Shown here in pieces: positions 8,114-16,012 of a stretch of 64,000 nt of DNA. The position numbers were made by a program, and so were the translations under genes. The stretch spans positions 1-64,000 of the forward strand of contig NZ_RDQM01000009.1 of assembly GCF_003703475.1 (NCBI RefSeq), in the 5' to 3' direction. The notes under the pieces are model-generated. The model worked only from the letters and a program-made list of their open reading frames with translations. It ran no database searches and was not told the origin of the DNA. Positions within the stretch are counted from its first letter, which is position 1. Each line of letters starts with the position of its first letter. This DNA is from Allofranklinella schreckenbergeri. Lineage in GTDB: Bacteria > Pseudomonadota > Gammaproteobacteria > Burkholderiales > Burkholderiaceae_C.

Positions 8114-9211
8114 ATGCCCTACCTTGACCCCGTGGAAAAAACCAGCCAGACCGACAACCAGCGCATTCAGGAGATCAACGTGCTGCCGCCTCCCGATCAC
8201 TTGATCCGCTTCTTCCCCATCAAAGGCACACGCACCGAGCGCCTGGTGAGCCAGACGCGCGAACGCATCCGCGCCATGCTGCGCGGGCAGGACGACCGCC
8301 TGCTGGTCATCATTGGCCCATGCAGCATTCACGATCCCGCCGCCGCGCTCGAATACGCCCGCAAACTCGTCCAAGTGCGCGAGCAATACGCCGATACGCT
8401 GGAAATCGTCATGCGCGTGTACTTTGAAAAACCGCGCACCACCGTGGGCTGGAAGGGCCTGATCAACGACCCGTACCTGGACGGCAGCTTTCGCATCGAT
8501 GAGGGCTTGCGCATCGCCCGCCAACTGCTCATCGAGATCAACCGCCTGGGCATGCCCGCTGCCAGCGAGTTTCTCGATGTGATCTCGCCGCAATACATCG
8601 GCGATCTCATCAGTTGGGGCGCCATCGGCGCGCGCACGACGGAAAGCCAGGTGCACCGCGAGCTGGCCTCGGGCCTGTCCTCGCCCATTGGCTTCAAAAA
8701 CGGCACGGACGGCAACATCCGCATCGCCACCGACGCCATCCTTTCCGCCAGCCGCTCGCACCACTTCCTCTCCGTGCACAAAACGGGGCAAGTCGCCATC
8801 GTCGTGACCGAGGGCAATGAGGATTGCCACGTGATTTTGCGCGGCGGCAAAACCCCCAACTACGACGCGCAACACGTGCAGGCCGCATGCGATGAAATGG
8901 CCAAGTCCGGCCTGCATGTGCCCGTGATGATCGATTGCTCGCACGCCAACAGCCTCAAAGACCACACGCGCCAAAAAGCCGTGGCGCAAGACGTGGCGGC
9001 GCAAATCGCGGGCGGCTCGCGCCACATCTTCGGCCTGATGATCGAGGGCCACCTCAAGCCCGGCGCGCAGAAGTTCACCCCCGGCCAGGATGATCCGCGC
9101 CAGCTCGAATACGGCAAAAGCATCACCGACGCCTGCGTGGACTGGGAAGAATCGCAGGAAATCCTGGCTTTGCTGGCCCAAGCGGTGCAAAAACGGCGCG
9201 GCAGCGCTTGA
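8114..9211 (+). CDS. aroG: 3-deoxy-7-phosphoheptulonate synthase (DAHP synthase, type I)
   Basis: A 365-residue class I DAHP synthase that condenses phosphoenolpyruvate and erythrose-4-phosphate, the first step of the shikimate pathway. The motifs IIGPCSIHDP, VYFEKPRTTVGWKGLINDP, GARTTESQVHRELASG, GFKNGTDGN, and the C-terminal DCSHANSLKD and EGHL segments are those of the AroF/G/H family. The ATG at 8114 follows the attenuator described above. Which E. coli paralogue it matches in feedback inhibition cannot be decided by eye, so the symbol is a family label. A candidate small-RNA promoter overlaps its stop codon. Confidence 0.93.
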   Translation: MPYLDPVEKTSQTDNQRIQEINVLPPPDHLIRFFPIKGTRTERLVSQTRERIRAMLRGQDDRLLVIIGPCSIHDPAAALEYARKLVQVREQYADTLEIVMRVYFEKPRTTVGWKGLINDPYLDGSFRIDEGLRIARQLLIEINRLGMPAASEFLDVISPQYIGDLISWGAIGARTTESQVHRELASGLSSPIGFKNGTDGNIRIATDAILSASRSHHFLSVHKTGQVAIVVTEGNEDCHVILRGGKTPNYDAQHVQAACDEMAKSGLHVPVMIDCSHANSLKDHTRQKAVAQDVAAQIAGGSRHIFGLMIEGHLKPGAQKFTPGQDDPRQLEYGKSITDACVDWEESQEILALLAQAVQKRRGSA

Positions 9212-9236
9212 CAAGCCCCGAGTTTGTCAAAATAAT
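9208..9236 (+). promoter_or_regulatory. Sigma70-like promoter overlapping the DAHP synthase stop codon
   Basis: TTGACA (9208-9213), a 17-bp spacer and AATAAT (9231-9236) form a near-consensus promoter, with a predicted start near 9243. No coding gene lies downstream on this strand before hemF on the other strand. The promoter therefore points to a non-coding transcript. Confidence 0.6.
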
Positions 9237-9242
9237 GTCTCC

Positions 9243-9452
9243 TCCTTGGCAACGGGTAACGGTTGAAGCCGATTTTTACAAGTTCCACTTGGAACCTGTA
9301 AGCAAAGGCCCAGTCGGATGCCAGTCGCCAAGACTTGGTTGGTATTTCCAGCTACGAGGCTTTCGGGCTTGCCCGGTTGACGATTCCCTAGGTGCTTCTC
9401 CTCCCTCACTCTCTAATTTCACCTTGGGTAGCCTCGTAGCTCTTTTCTTTTT
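9243..9452 (+). ncRNA. Candidate structured small RNA between DAHP synthase and hemF
   Basis: Downstream of the promoter are several hairpins: GTTCCA/TGGAAC near 9281-9294, CCAAG/CTTGG near 9328-9338, and a perfect 12-bp stem AGCTACGAGGCT (9350-9361) with AGCCTCGTAGCT (9430-9441). The large stem encloses CGGGC-TT-GCCCG and CCTAGGTG (9387-9394)/CACCTTGG (9420-9427), whose loop is the pyrimidine tract CTTCTCCTCCCTCACTCTC. The structure ends in TCTTTTCTTTTT, like an intrinsic terminator. The loop is complementary to purine-rich ribosome-binding sites. I do not recognise the family. Confidence 0.55.
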
Positions 9453-9503
9453 GGGCCGTCGGCGCCAGAGGGCGCGCCGCGTTGCGACACTTCCCCTTCC
9501 CCT

Positions 9504-10454
9504 TCAATGATCGGCCAGCCAATCGCGCCGGATCAGGAATTTCTCCGTCAACTCCGCCTCGCGCGAGCCAGGCTCGAATTGCTTTTGGTAGGCCCAGCAG
9601 GCATGCGGCGGCATGGATAGCAAGATCGATTCCGTGCGCCCGCCCGATTGCAGGCCAAAGTGCGTGCCGCGATCGAACACCAGGTTGAACTCCACATACC
9701 GCCCGCGCCGGTAGCGCTGGAACTGCTGCTCGCGCTCGCCCCAGGGCTGGGCCTGGCGGCGCTGCACGATGGGCAAATAGGCTTGCAGGAAGTGCTCGCC
9801 CACCGATTGGATGAGCGCGAAGCCGCCCTCAAAGCCCAGCTCCGAAACATCGTCGAAAAAGATGCCGCCGATGCCGCGTTGCTCGCCACGGTGTTTGAGG
9901 TAGAAGTATTCGTCGCACCAGGCTTTGTAGCGCGGGTATTTGTCGGCGCCAAAGGGCTGCACGCTGGCCTGGCAGACGCGGTGAAAGTGCTGCGCGTCTT
10001 CCTCGTAGCCGTAATAGGGCGTCAAATCCATGCCGCCGCCAAACCAGCTCACGGGCGCCGCGTCTGCCGGGCGGGCGGTGAGCATGCGCACGTTCATGTG
10101 CACGGTGGGCACGTAGGGGTTGCGCGGGTGAAAGACCAGCGACACACCCAGCGCCTCGAACGGCGCGGCGGCCAACTCGGGGCGTTTTTGCGTGGCCGAG
10201 GGCGGCAGGCTGGCGCCGCGCACATGCGAAAAGCCGATGCCGGCGCGCTCGAACACCTGGCCGTCTTCGATGATGCAGGTGATGCCATCGCCTTGCAGCG
10301 GCTCGCCCGCTGCCTTTTGCCACGGCTCGCGCACAAATTGCACGGCGCTGCCCGCTTGCACTTCCAGCGCTTGCAAGGCGTCAACGATGCGGGTTTGCAA
10401 TTCCATCAGCCAGGGGCGCACCTGGGCGCTCGGCGTCGTTTCAGTGGGGGTCAT
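9504..10454 (-). CDS. hemF: Oxygen-dependent coproporphyrinogen III oxidase
   Basis: A 316-residue HemF, which converts coproporphyrinogen III to protoporphyrinogen IX using O2 in haem synthesis. Family signatures are [55 protein letters not shown] and [11 protein letters not shown] near the C-terminus. I chose the ATG at 10454 ([11 protein letters not shown]) because the frame upstream is unconserved. It is a single gene on the minus strand, flanked downstream by the candidate small RNA on the opposite strand. Confidence 0.93.
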   Translation of the reverse strand: MTPTETTPSAQVRPWLMELQTRIVDALQALEVQAGSAVQFVREPWQKAAGEPLQGDGITCIIEDGQVFERAGIGFSHVRGASLPPSATQKRPELAAAPFEALGVSLVFHPRNPYVPTVHMNVRMLTARPADAAPVSWFGGGMDLTPYYGYEEDAQHFHRVCQASVQPFGADKYPRYKAWCDEYFYLKHRGEQRGIGGIFFDDVSELGFEGGFALIQSVGEHFLQAYLPIVQRRQAQPWGEREQQFQRYRRGRYVEFNLVFDRGTHFGLQSGGRTESILLSMPPHACWAYQKQFEPGSREAELTEKFLIRRDWLADH

Positions 10455-10535
10455 ATCCAGCAGTCCCAAAGTCCAAAGGTGCAAATGTTCAACAGTCAGA
10501 AAAATCCGGCGATCGCAACGCGATGCTGCGTTGCT

Positions 10536-10570
10536 AAAAAACCGAAACCACGCCCCAGGCGTGGTTTCGG
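10536..10570 (-). terminator. Intrinsic terminator downstream of the TerC-family gene
   Basis: A perfect 13-bp stem (CCGAAACCACGCC at 10542-10554, GGCGTGGTTTCGG at 10558-10570) with a 3-nt loop. On the minus strand it is followed by TTTTTT. It is positioned to end the transcript of the terC-like gene before hemF. Confidence 0.75.
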
Positions 10571-10593
10571 AAGTCTCAAGCCCATCTGCTTGA

Positions 10594-10670
10594 TTTACAA
10601 ATCAAAATAAAACCTATCTTATTTATACCATGCCAAAATAAGTTGATTTTGTTTCTTTTTGATTTGTAAA
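10594..10670 (-). repeat. AT-rich palindromic intergenic repeat, copy 4 (best-preserved ends)
   Basis: The terminal inverted repeat TTTACAAATCAAAA / TTTTGATTTGTAAA is perfect over 14 bp, and the core is ATACCATGCCAAAATAAG. This copy best defines the ends of the family. Confidence 0.85.
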
Positions 10671-10697
10671 ATATCTGCGCAGCGGCCCTGCCACGCA

Positions 10698-11678
10698 TCA
10701 ATGGTGCGATGGTTCCTTGCTCATCAGGCTGGCTACGGTGGCCACGACCATGGATGCCACGATCACGCCCAGCGAAGCCCAGGTGGATATCTCCGGCGCC
10801 CACTCGATGGGCTGGCCGCCGTTGATGAAGGGCAGCTCGTTGACGTGCATGGCGTGCAGCACCAGCTTGGCGCCGATGAAGGCCAGGATGAAGGCGATGC
10901 CGTAGTGCAGGTATTTGAGGCGATCGAGCAGGCCGCCGAGCAGGAAGTACAACTGGCGCAGGCCCATGAGGGCGAAGATATTGGCCGTAAAGACGATGAA
11001 CGGGCTTTGCGTGATGCCGAAGATGGCGGGGATGGAGTCGATGGCGAAGATCAAATCCGTAAAGCCCAGGGCGATGAAGACCATCAGCATGGGCGTCCAC
11101 ATCTTGCGCCCGTCCACCACGGTGCGCACTTTGGCGCCGTCGTAGTCGGGGGCGATGGCCATGTGCTTGCGGGCAAAGCGCACCACGGCAGGCTCCAGGT
11201 CTTCCTCCTGCTCATCACCGCCGGGGAAGGCTTGCTTGTAGGCGGTGTAAACCAGAAACGCGCCAAAGAGGTAGAACACCCAACTGAAGTTCTGGATCAA
11301 CGCCGCGCCCAGCAAGATGAAGATGCCGCGCAGCACCAGCGCCAGGATGATGCCCACCATCAGCACTTCCTGCTGGTATTGGCGCGGCACTTTGAACTGC
11401 GCCAGCAGCAGCACGAATACGAACAAGTTGTCGATGGAGAGCGAATACTCCGTCAGCCAGCCAGCGACGAATTGGCCCGCATATTCGCGGCCCGTGAAGA
11501 ACCACATCAGGCCCGCAAACACCAGCGCCAAGCCGACGTAAAACGTCACCCACAGCGAGGCTTCGCGCATGGAGGGGATGTGGGGCCGCTTGAGGATGAG
11601 CAACAAGTCGGCAACCAGGATCAGCGTCAGCACGACCAGCGAGCCGACTTCAAATTCAACAGGCAGAGCAAATTCCAT
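10698..11678 (-). CDS. TerC/Alx-family integral membrane transporter (probable Mn2+ exporter)
   Basis: A 326-residue TerC-family protein with about nine hydrophobic helices and the conserved acidic motifs EYSLSIDNLFVFVLL and FTDLIFAIDSIPAIFG that define the family. TerC/Alx proteins export manganese or metallate exocytosed enzymes. The upstream yybP-ykoY-type manganese riboswitch strongly supports a manganese role here. The start is ATG 11678; a TTG six bases upstream is in frame. There is no purine-rich ribosome-binding site: the 25 bases before the ATG are nearly all pyrimidine, which fits riboswitch control of initiation or of leader structure. Confidence 0.88.
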   Translation of the reverse strand: MEFALPVEFEVGSLVVLTLILVADLLLILKRPHIPSMREASLWVTFYVGLALVFAGLMWFFTGREYAGQFVAGWLTEYSLSIDNLFVFVLLLAQFKVPRQYQQEVLMVGIILALVLRGIFILLGAALIQNFSWVFYLFGAFLVYTAYKQAFPGGDEQEEDLEPAVVRFARKHMAIAPDYDGAKVRTVVDGRKMWTPMLMVFIALGFTDLIFAIDSIPAIFGITQSPFIVFTANIFALMGLRQLYFLLGGLLDRLKYLHYGIAFILAFIGAKLVLHAMHVNELPFINGGQPIEWAPEISTWASLGVIVASMVVATVASLMSKEPSHH

Positions 11679-11716
11679 AAGCAATGGGGGGAGAAAGGGA
11701 GGGGGTTCGGGTAAAT

Positions 11717-11900
11717 GGCTCGAAAGTCTCTCCCCTGCTCAGAGCGGCCTGGCCGCGCGCCCGGGCAGCGCGACGCCCGGAGCCTGCGCGAGCCTCTCCC
11801 CAAAAAAGAGGGCTTGCGCCGCTCGTACTGACGGGCGCCACATTTGGCGTTCAGCGCGCTCGGTCAAGGCGCTGCGCCGCAGGGATACTCCCCTTCGAAA
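11717..11900 (-). promoter_or_regulatory. yybP-ykoY manganese riboswitch
   Basis: Read on the minus strand, TTCGAA leads into the diagnostic GGGGAGTA (11893 down to 11886). An internal CCCGTCAGTACGAGC matches the conserved GUCA..ACG loop. GGGGAGAGAC (11733-11724) then leads into TTTCGAG, which pairs with TTCGAA to close P1. These are the conserved elements of the yybP-ykoY (Mn2+) class. Downstream TCTCCCC (near 11688-11694) can pair with GGGGAGA, giving a possible alternative helix next to the start codon. The gene it precedes, TerC/Alx, is a classic target. Confidence 0.83.
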
Positions 11901-11972
11901 TGTGAGGCGCGCATTAAACCATAGAGCGTGTTGCGCGCTCCCCAGGCGCAGCGGGTGGGGCAAAGGCCAAGC

Positions 11973-12887
11973 TCAAGCCTTCGTCTGCGCCTCTGGCTCG
12001 CCTGGGGCCTCTGGCGGATGGAACAGTGCGATGGCCCCGTTGCTATCCAGGCTGTAGAGCTGCGCGGAGATGGGGTAAGGAAAGTGCGCACACACCGTGC
12101 GCACGCGCTGCTGCATCGCCGCCAGCGCGTGGGCGTCTTGCGCGCCGCACAACAGCAGCACGTGCCGCGCGGGCACGGCCAACACGGGCGGGCCTTGCAG
12201 GGCTGGCTGGTAGGCGTCGAGGATGTCGCGCAAAAACAGAATCAGGCTGGATTCATAGACCTGATCCAACTCGAAGTAAAACAGCCCCGGCGCATCCTCG
12301 TAGGGGTGCAGGCGCGTGCGATCGTCCGCGCTGGCGTAGGCCGAAAAGTTCTCCAGCGCCAGTTGGCAAACGGCATCCTCATCGGCCAGGCCCCATTGGT
12401 CCCATTGGGCGCACTGGCTGCGGTGCAGGAGGGCGAGGGCATCGGGCTGATCGAGCACGAACGTCAAGGCCAGATCCCCAGCCAGCGGGAACACGATGGG
12501 GCCGTCCTGCCCTTGCGGGCTTTGGCCATCGGGCCAGAGCGCATGCAGATTGCGAATCACGGGAAAGATGTGCTCGGCGCTGGGGGTGCGGTGATAGTCC
12601 AGGCGCTCCACCTGGGCCGGAATAGCGGCCAGCAACACCTCCAACCGCTCAGGGGCTTGCTGGTACTGCGCAAAAGCGCCTTGCGGCGAGATGCCTACCT
12701 GGGTGCCGTCCTCCAACGCAAAGCACACCAGCGTCCGCTGGCAATCATCGGCCCAGCGCACATGCACCGCTCTCGCCAGCTTGGCCTGGCACGCCTGGGC
12801 GCAGCGCTCGGTAAACGTGCGCCAATCCAGCAGCGTCGGTTCCGCCGAAGCGGCGGCGGGCTGAATCATTTTCTTGAACCACGACAT
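11973..12887 (-). CDS. DUF1444 (YtpQ)-like protein of unknown function
   Basis: A 304-residue soluble protein with no signal peptide, starting MSWFKKMIQPAAA at the ATG at 12887. The central part (FPLAGDLALTFVLDQPDALA, then WGLADEDAVCQLALENF) resembles the DUF1444 family found in YtpQ, whose role is unknown. The remainder has no motif I recognise. It is divergent from the Kef-type antiporter with a 105-bp shared upstream region. The function is not assigned, and the family call rests on pattern memory rather than a search. Confidence 0.6.
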   Translation of the reverse strand: MSWFKKMIQPAAASAEPTLLDWRTFTERCAQACQAKLARAVHVRWADDCQRTLVCFALEDGTQVGISPQGAFAQYQQAPERLEVLLAAIPAQVERLDYHRTPSAEHIFPVIRNLHALWPDGQSPQGQDGPIVFPLAGDLALTFVLDQPDALALLHRSQCAQWDQWGLADEDAVCQLALENFSAYASADDRTRLHPYEDAPGLFYFELDQVYESSLILFLRDILDAYQPALQGPPVLAVPARHVLLLCGAQDAHALAAMQQRVRTVCAHFPYPISAQLYSLDSNGAIALFHPPEAPGEPEAQTKA

Positions 12888-12992
12888 GGCCTTGCGCCTC
12901 CTGATGGGGTTGATAGGGGAGTTGACTTGAGAGCGTTCAATACAATTTCCACTCACGCAGCCTCGCCGCCGCGCGCTTTCGGAACAGCCCCC

Positions 12993-15032
12993 ATGTCCCA
13001 GATTCTGCTTTACGCCTTCATCTACCTTTTTGCAGCCGTGGCAGCGGTCTTGATTTCCAGGCGCTTTGGCCTTGGCTCGGTGCTGGGCTATCTGGTGGCG
13101 GGCATCATCATCGGGCCGGTTCTGGGCCTGGTGGGCAAGGAGCTGGAAACCATCCAGCAAGTGGCCGAGTTTGGCGTGGTCATGATGCTGTTTCTGGTGG
13201 GCCTGGAGCTGGCGCCCAACAAGCTGTGGCAGTTGCGGCATAAATTACTGGGCCTGGGCGGGCTGCAAGTGGGGCTGACCGCCGCCCTGATTGCCGCCGC
13301 AGCCATGCTGCTGGGGCAGAGCTGGCAAATTGGCGTGGCAGCCGGTTGCATTCTGGCGCTGTCCTCCACCGCCATCGTGCTGCAAACCCTGGGGGAGAAG
13401 GGCTTGCTCTCCAGCCAAGGGGGGCAATCGGGCTTCATGGTGCTGCTGTTTCAGGACGTGGCTGCTATCCCCATGCTGGCACTGTTGCCGCTGCTGGGGG
13501 CCGCAGGCGCTGCGGCCAAGGCCGAAGGGGTCGATCACTCCATCAACTTGCTCGCGGGCGAGCCGGTGTGGCTTCAGGCCATCGCCACTGCGCTGATGCT
13601 GCTCACCATCGTGTTCGGGGTGCGCCGCATCGTGCCGCCGATGTTTCACCACATTGGCCGCACGCATTTGCGCGAGATGTTCACCATCTTCACCTTGATG
13701 CTGGTGGTCGGGATTGCCGAGTTGATGTCGGTCATCGGCCTGTCGCCCGCGCTGGGTACCTTCATTGCCGGCGTGGCCCTGGCCGAAAGCGCGTACCGAC
13801 ACGAACTGGAAAGCTATCTGGAGCCCTTCAAGGGCCTGCTGCTGGGGCTGTTTTTCATCACCGTAGGCGCGGGCATCAACTTCCGGCTTCTGGGCGCAGA
13901 GTTTTGGCCCATCCTGGGCCTTACCGCTGGCTTGATCGTGCTGAAAATGCTGGTGCTGTACGTGCTGGGACGGGCCTTCAAGCTCTCTGGCCCGGCCAAT
14001 AAGCTGTTCGTTTTCAGCCTGGCCCAGGCAGGCGAGTTCGGCTTTGTGCTGCTGTCCATCAGCGAGCAAAGCCATTTGCTGCCGCCGCTGATCGCCGACC
14101 GCATGCTGCTGGTGATTGCCTTGTCGATGGTTGCCACGCCCTTGCTGTTTGTCATGCACGACAAACTGGCCGCCCGCGTCAAAGAGGAGGAGGCGCAAGA
14201 GCGCCCCCACGACGACATCGCCGCCAGCAAACCCATTATCTTGCTCGGGCATGGCCGATTCGGCGTGCAAATCAACAGCATGCTGGCCGCCTGCGGCTTC
14301 CAATCGACGGTGATCGACTACCACGCCGAAACCGTGGAAGGGTTGACCAAATTCGGCCTGAAAACCTATTACGGCGATGCCAATCGCCCGGAGCTGCTGG
14401 CCTCGGCCGGCCTGCAAGACGCCAAACTGCTCATCGTGGCCATCGACGACCAGCACCGCGCCCTGGAGATCATCCAGTTCGTGCGGCGGCACTACCCCAA
14501 GCTGCCCATCATTGCCCGCGCCTACGACCAGCGCAACGGCTACGAACTGCACCGCGCTGGCGCCGATCACGTCATCCGCGAAACCTTCGACGCCGCCATG
14601 CGCAGCGCCCGCCTGGCTTTGGAGGCCCTGGGCATCGCGCCGGAAAAAGCGCGCGAGCTGGCCGAGCTATACACCCGCCGCAGCGACCACCGCATGCACG
14701 TGCTGGCCGACATGCACGACCCCGACTTGCCCGCCTACGCCAACGAAAAACTCACGGCGCGCCTGCGCGAAATGGAGGCGGAAACCGCCACGCTGATGCA
14801 GCAGGTGCTGCGCGCCTCCCCCTCCGAAGCGCCCGCGCCGCCTGAACCACCTGAACCACCCGCACCGCCCGCAGAGGCAGATTCCATCGAAGATCCGCCA
14901 GCAACCGGCCACGCCCGCGCCGCCCGAGCCGCAAAACGGCTTGGGCTGAGCGAGGCATCCCCCTTGGCACACCAGATGGGTCAGCGCCGTGCGCCCTACA
15001 CTCCCCCGCCTCGCATACCCCAAAAAATCTGA
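12993..15032 (+). CDS. Kef-type K+/H+ antiporter with RCK/TrkA-N domain (CPA2 family)
   Basis: A 679-residue protein. About twelve membrane segments (roughly residues 1-390) form a Na+/H+-exchanger-type pore, with conserved GYLVAGIIIGP, LVGLELAP, LSSTAIVLQTL and the QAGEFGFVL segment. A cytoplasmic TrkA-N (Rossmann) domain follows, with GHGRFGVQ and a YGDANRPELL nucleotide pocket (about 413-530). The Pro/Glu/Ala-rich tail (PPEPPEPPAPPAE) is disordered. The architecture is that of KefB/KefC-like potassium efflux systems protecting against electrophiles; the regulation (glutathione, nucleotide) is not evident. ung follows 9 bp later and may be co-transcribed. Confidence 0.87.
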   Translation: MSQILLYAFIYLFAAVAAVLISRRFGLGSVLGYLVAGIIIGPVLGLVGKELETIQQVAEFGVVMMLFLVGLELAPNKLWQLRHKLLGLGGLQVGLTAALIAAAAMLLGQSWQIGVAAGCILALSSTAIVLQTLGEKGLLSSQGGQSGFMVLLFQDVAAIPMLALLPLLGAAGAAAKAEGVDHSINLLAGEPVWLQAIATALMLLTIVFGVRRIVPPMFHHIGRTHLREMFTIFTLMLVVGIAELMSVIGLSPALGTFIAGVALAESAYRHELESYLEPFKGLLLGLFFITVGAGINFRLLGAEFWPILGLTAGLIVLKMLVLYVLGRAFKLSGPANKLFVFSLAQAGEFGFVLLSISEQSHLLPPLIADRMLLVIALSMVATPLLFVMHDKLAARVKEEEAQERPHDDIAASKPIILLGHGRFGVQINSMLAACGFQSTVIDYHAETVEGLTKFGLKTYYGDANRPELLASAGLQDAKLLIVAIDDQHRALEIIQFVRRHYPKLPIIARAYDQRNGYELHRAGADHVIRETFDAAMRSARLALEALGIAPEKARELAELYTRRSDHRMHVLADMHDPDLPAYANEKLTARLREMEAETATLMQQVLRASPSEAPAPPEPPEPPAPPAEADSIEDPPATGHARAARAAKRLGLSEASPLAHQMGQRRAPYTPPPRIPQKI

Positions 15033-15041
15033 AAGGACTCC

Positions 15042-15743
15042 ATGCGCGCCGACCAACTCCTCAGCGCCGACCCCGTCGATTGGCCCGTAGCCCCGGGCTG
15101 GATGGCCGCCACAGACCAGTTTTTCGGCAGCCCCACGGGTCAGCGGCTGTTGCAATTTCTCCAGCAACGCCTGGATGCGGGCGCAAGCATCTTCCCGCCC
15201 CAGCCGCTGCGTGCGCTGGAGCTGACCGCGCCACAGGACGTGCGCATCGTCATCCTCGGCCAGGACCCCTACCACGGCCGCGGCCAGGCCGAGGGGCTGG
15301 CCTTCTCCGTCGCGCCGGGCGTGCCGCTGCCGCCTTCGCTGCGCAATATTTTTGAAGAGATGCAACGCGATTTGGGCGCTGCGCCCCCGGCGTTTCCCCA
15401 GCCTGGCGGCAGCCTGGTTGGCTGGGCGCAAAACGGCGTGCTGCTGCTCAACACCTGCCTGACGGTGGAAGAAGGCCAGGCCGCCAGCCATGCCGGCAAG
15501 GGCTGGGAGGCGCTGACCGATGCCCTTATCGCCCAGGTAGCGCAAGGTCCGCGGCCAGTGGTCTTCATGCTCTGGGGGGCGCATGCGCAATCCAAGCAGG
15601 CCCTGATCCCGCCCGATCGCGGCCATCTGGTGCTGCTGGCCAACCACCCCTCGCCGCTGTCGGCACGGCGCGGGCCGCGGCCTTTTATCGGCTGCGGCCA
15701 TTTCAGCGCGGCCAAAGCCTTTCGCGCCCAGCAGGGGCTGTAA
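15042..15743 (+). CDS. ung: Uracil-DNA glycosylase (family 1)
   Basis: A 233-residue Ung that excises uracil from DNA in base-excision repair. The catalytic water-activating motif GQDPYHGRGQAEGLAFS is present with D75, and the leucine/His loop HPSPLSA lies near residue 201. PPSLRNIFEEM and GCGHFSAA are also typical. The start is the ATG 9 bp after the antiporter stop. The downstream flank carries IS-like and palindromic repeats rather than a clear terminator. Confidence 0.94.
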   Translation: MRADQLLSADPVDWPVAPGWMAATDQFFGSPTGQRLLQFLQQRLDAGASIFPPQPLRALELTAPQDVRIVILGQDPYHGRGQAEGLAFSVAPGVPLPPSLRNIFEEMQRDLGAAPPAFPQPGGSLVGWAQNGVLLLNTCLTVEEGQAASHAGKGWEALTDALIAQVAQGPRPVVFMLWGAHAQSKQALIPPDRGHLVLLANHPSPLSARRGPRPFIGCGHFSAAKAFRAQQGL

Positions 15744-15752
15744 GCCTGTTTA

Positions 15753-15792
15753 GAGCGTGTGATGCACTTTTCGCCCCCCGCAAGAGCGCCCC
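15753..15792 (+). mobile_element. Solo end of an IS5-related MITE
   Basis: TA then GAGCGTGTGATGCACTTTTC and the following GC-rich stretch to about 15792 closely match the left end of the MITE at 63287-63385. No matching right end follows. It is probably a decayed or truncated insertion just after ung. Confidence 0.55.
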
Positions 15793-15845
15793 GGCGGGTG
15801 CAGAGCAAGGCGCCCTGCCCGCCATCCACAACAACCGTGCACAAA

Positions 15846-15916
15846 CTTGTGGATAAGTCGTGGGTGGCCGTGGGATGGCCCTATGGGGACAGGTGGCTTG
15901 CTGCTTTTTTAGGCAG
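15846..15916 (+). repeat. DnaA-box-bearing interspersed repeat, copy A
   Basis: A roughly 70-bp sequence that begins with TGTGGATAAGTCGTGGG, contains CGTGGGATGGCCCTATG, and ends TTTTTTAGGCAG. It recurs in inverse orientation at 43048-43118. TGTGGATAA (15848-15856) is the reverse complement of a consensus DnaA box. It abuts copy 5 of the AT-rich palindrome. Confidence 0.7.
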
Positions 15917-15925
15917 ATTTTTAAA

Positions 15926-16012
15926 TTTACATTTCAAAAATCATTAATATTTGATATTTTTCAATACAGACTTGCCTAAACAGGTTTTTTGCTTTTCTTT
16001 TTGATTGGTAAT
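15926..16012 (-). repeat. AT-rich palindromic intergenic repeat, copy 5, overlapping the sbcC 3' end
   Basis: The left end is TTTACATTTCAAAAATC, the core is ACTTGCCTAAACAGG, and the right end is CTTTTTGATTGGTAA. The right half encodes the last dozen residues and stop codon of sbcC, so the insertion altered or replaced that protein's C-terminus. Confidence 0.7.

Noticed and set aside
9243-9452. 6S RNA, 4.5S RNA or tmRNA in the DAHP synthase-hemF gap
   Set aside because: The ends do not pair as in 6S RNA, the 4.5S core GGAAGG/AGCAGCC is absent, and there is no tRNA-like part or tag frame for tmRNA. It was left as an unassigned candidate.
11920-11960. TAGAGCGTGTT near 11931, and the similar string near 6448, as full insertion-sequence ends
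   Set aside because: Only about 11 bases match the IS end and no inverse partner lies nearby, so they are at most old remnants. The one at 11931 also abuts the riboswitch 5' side.
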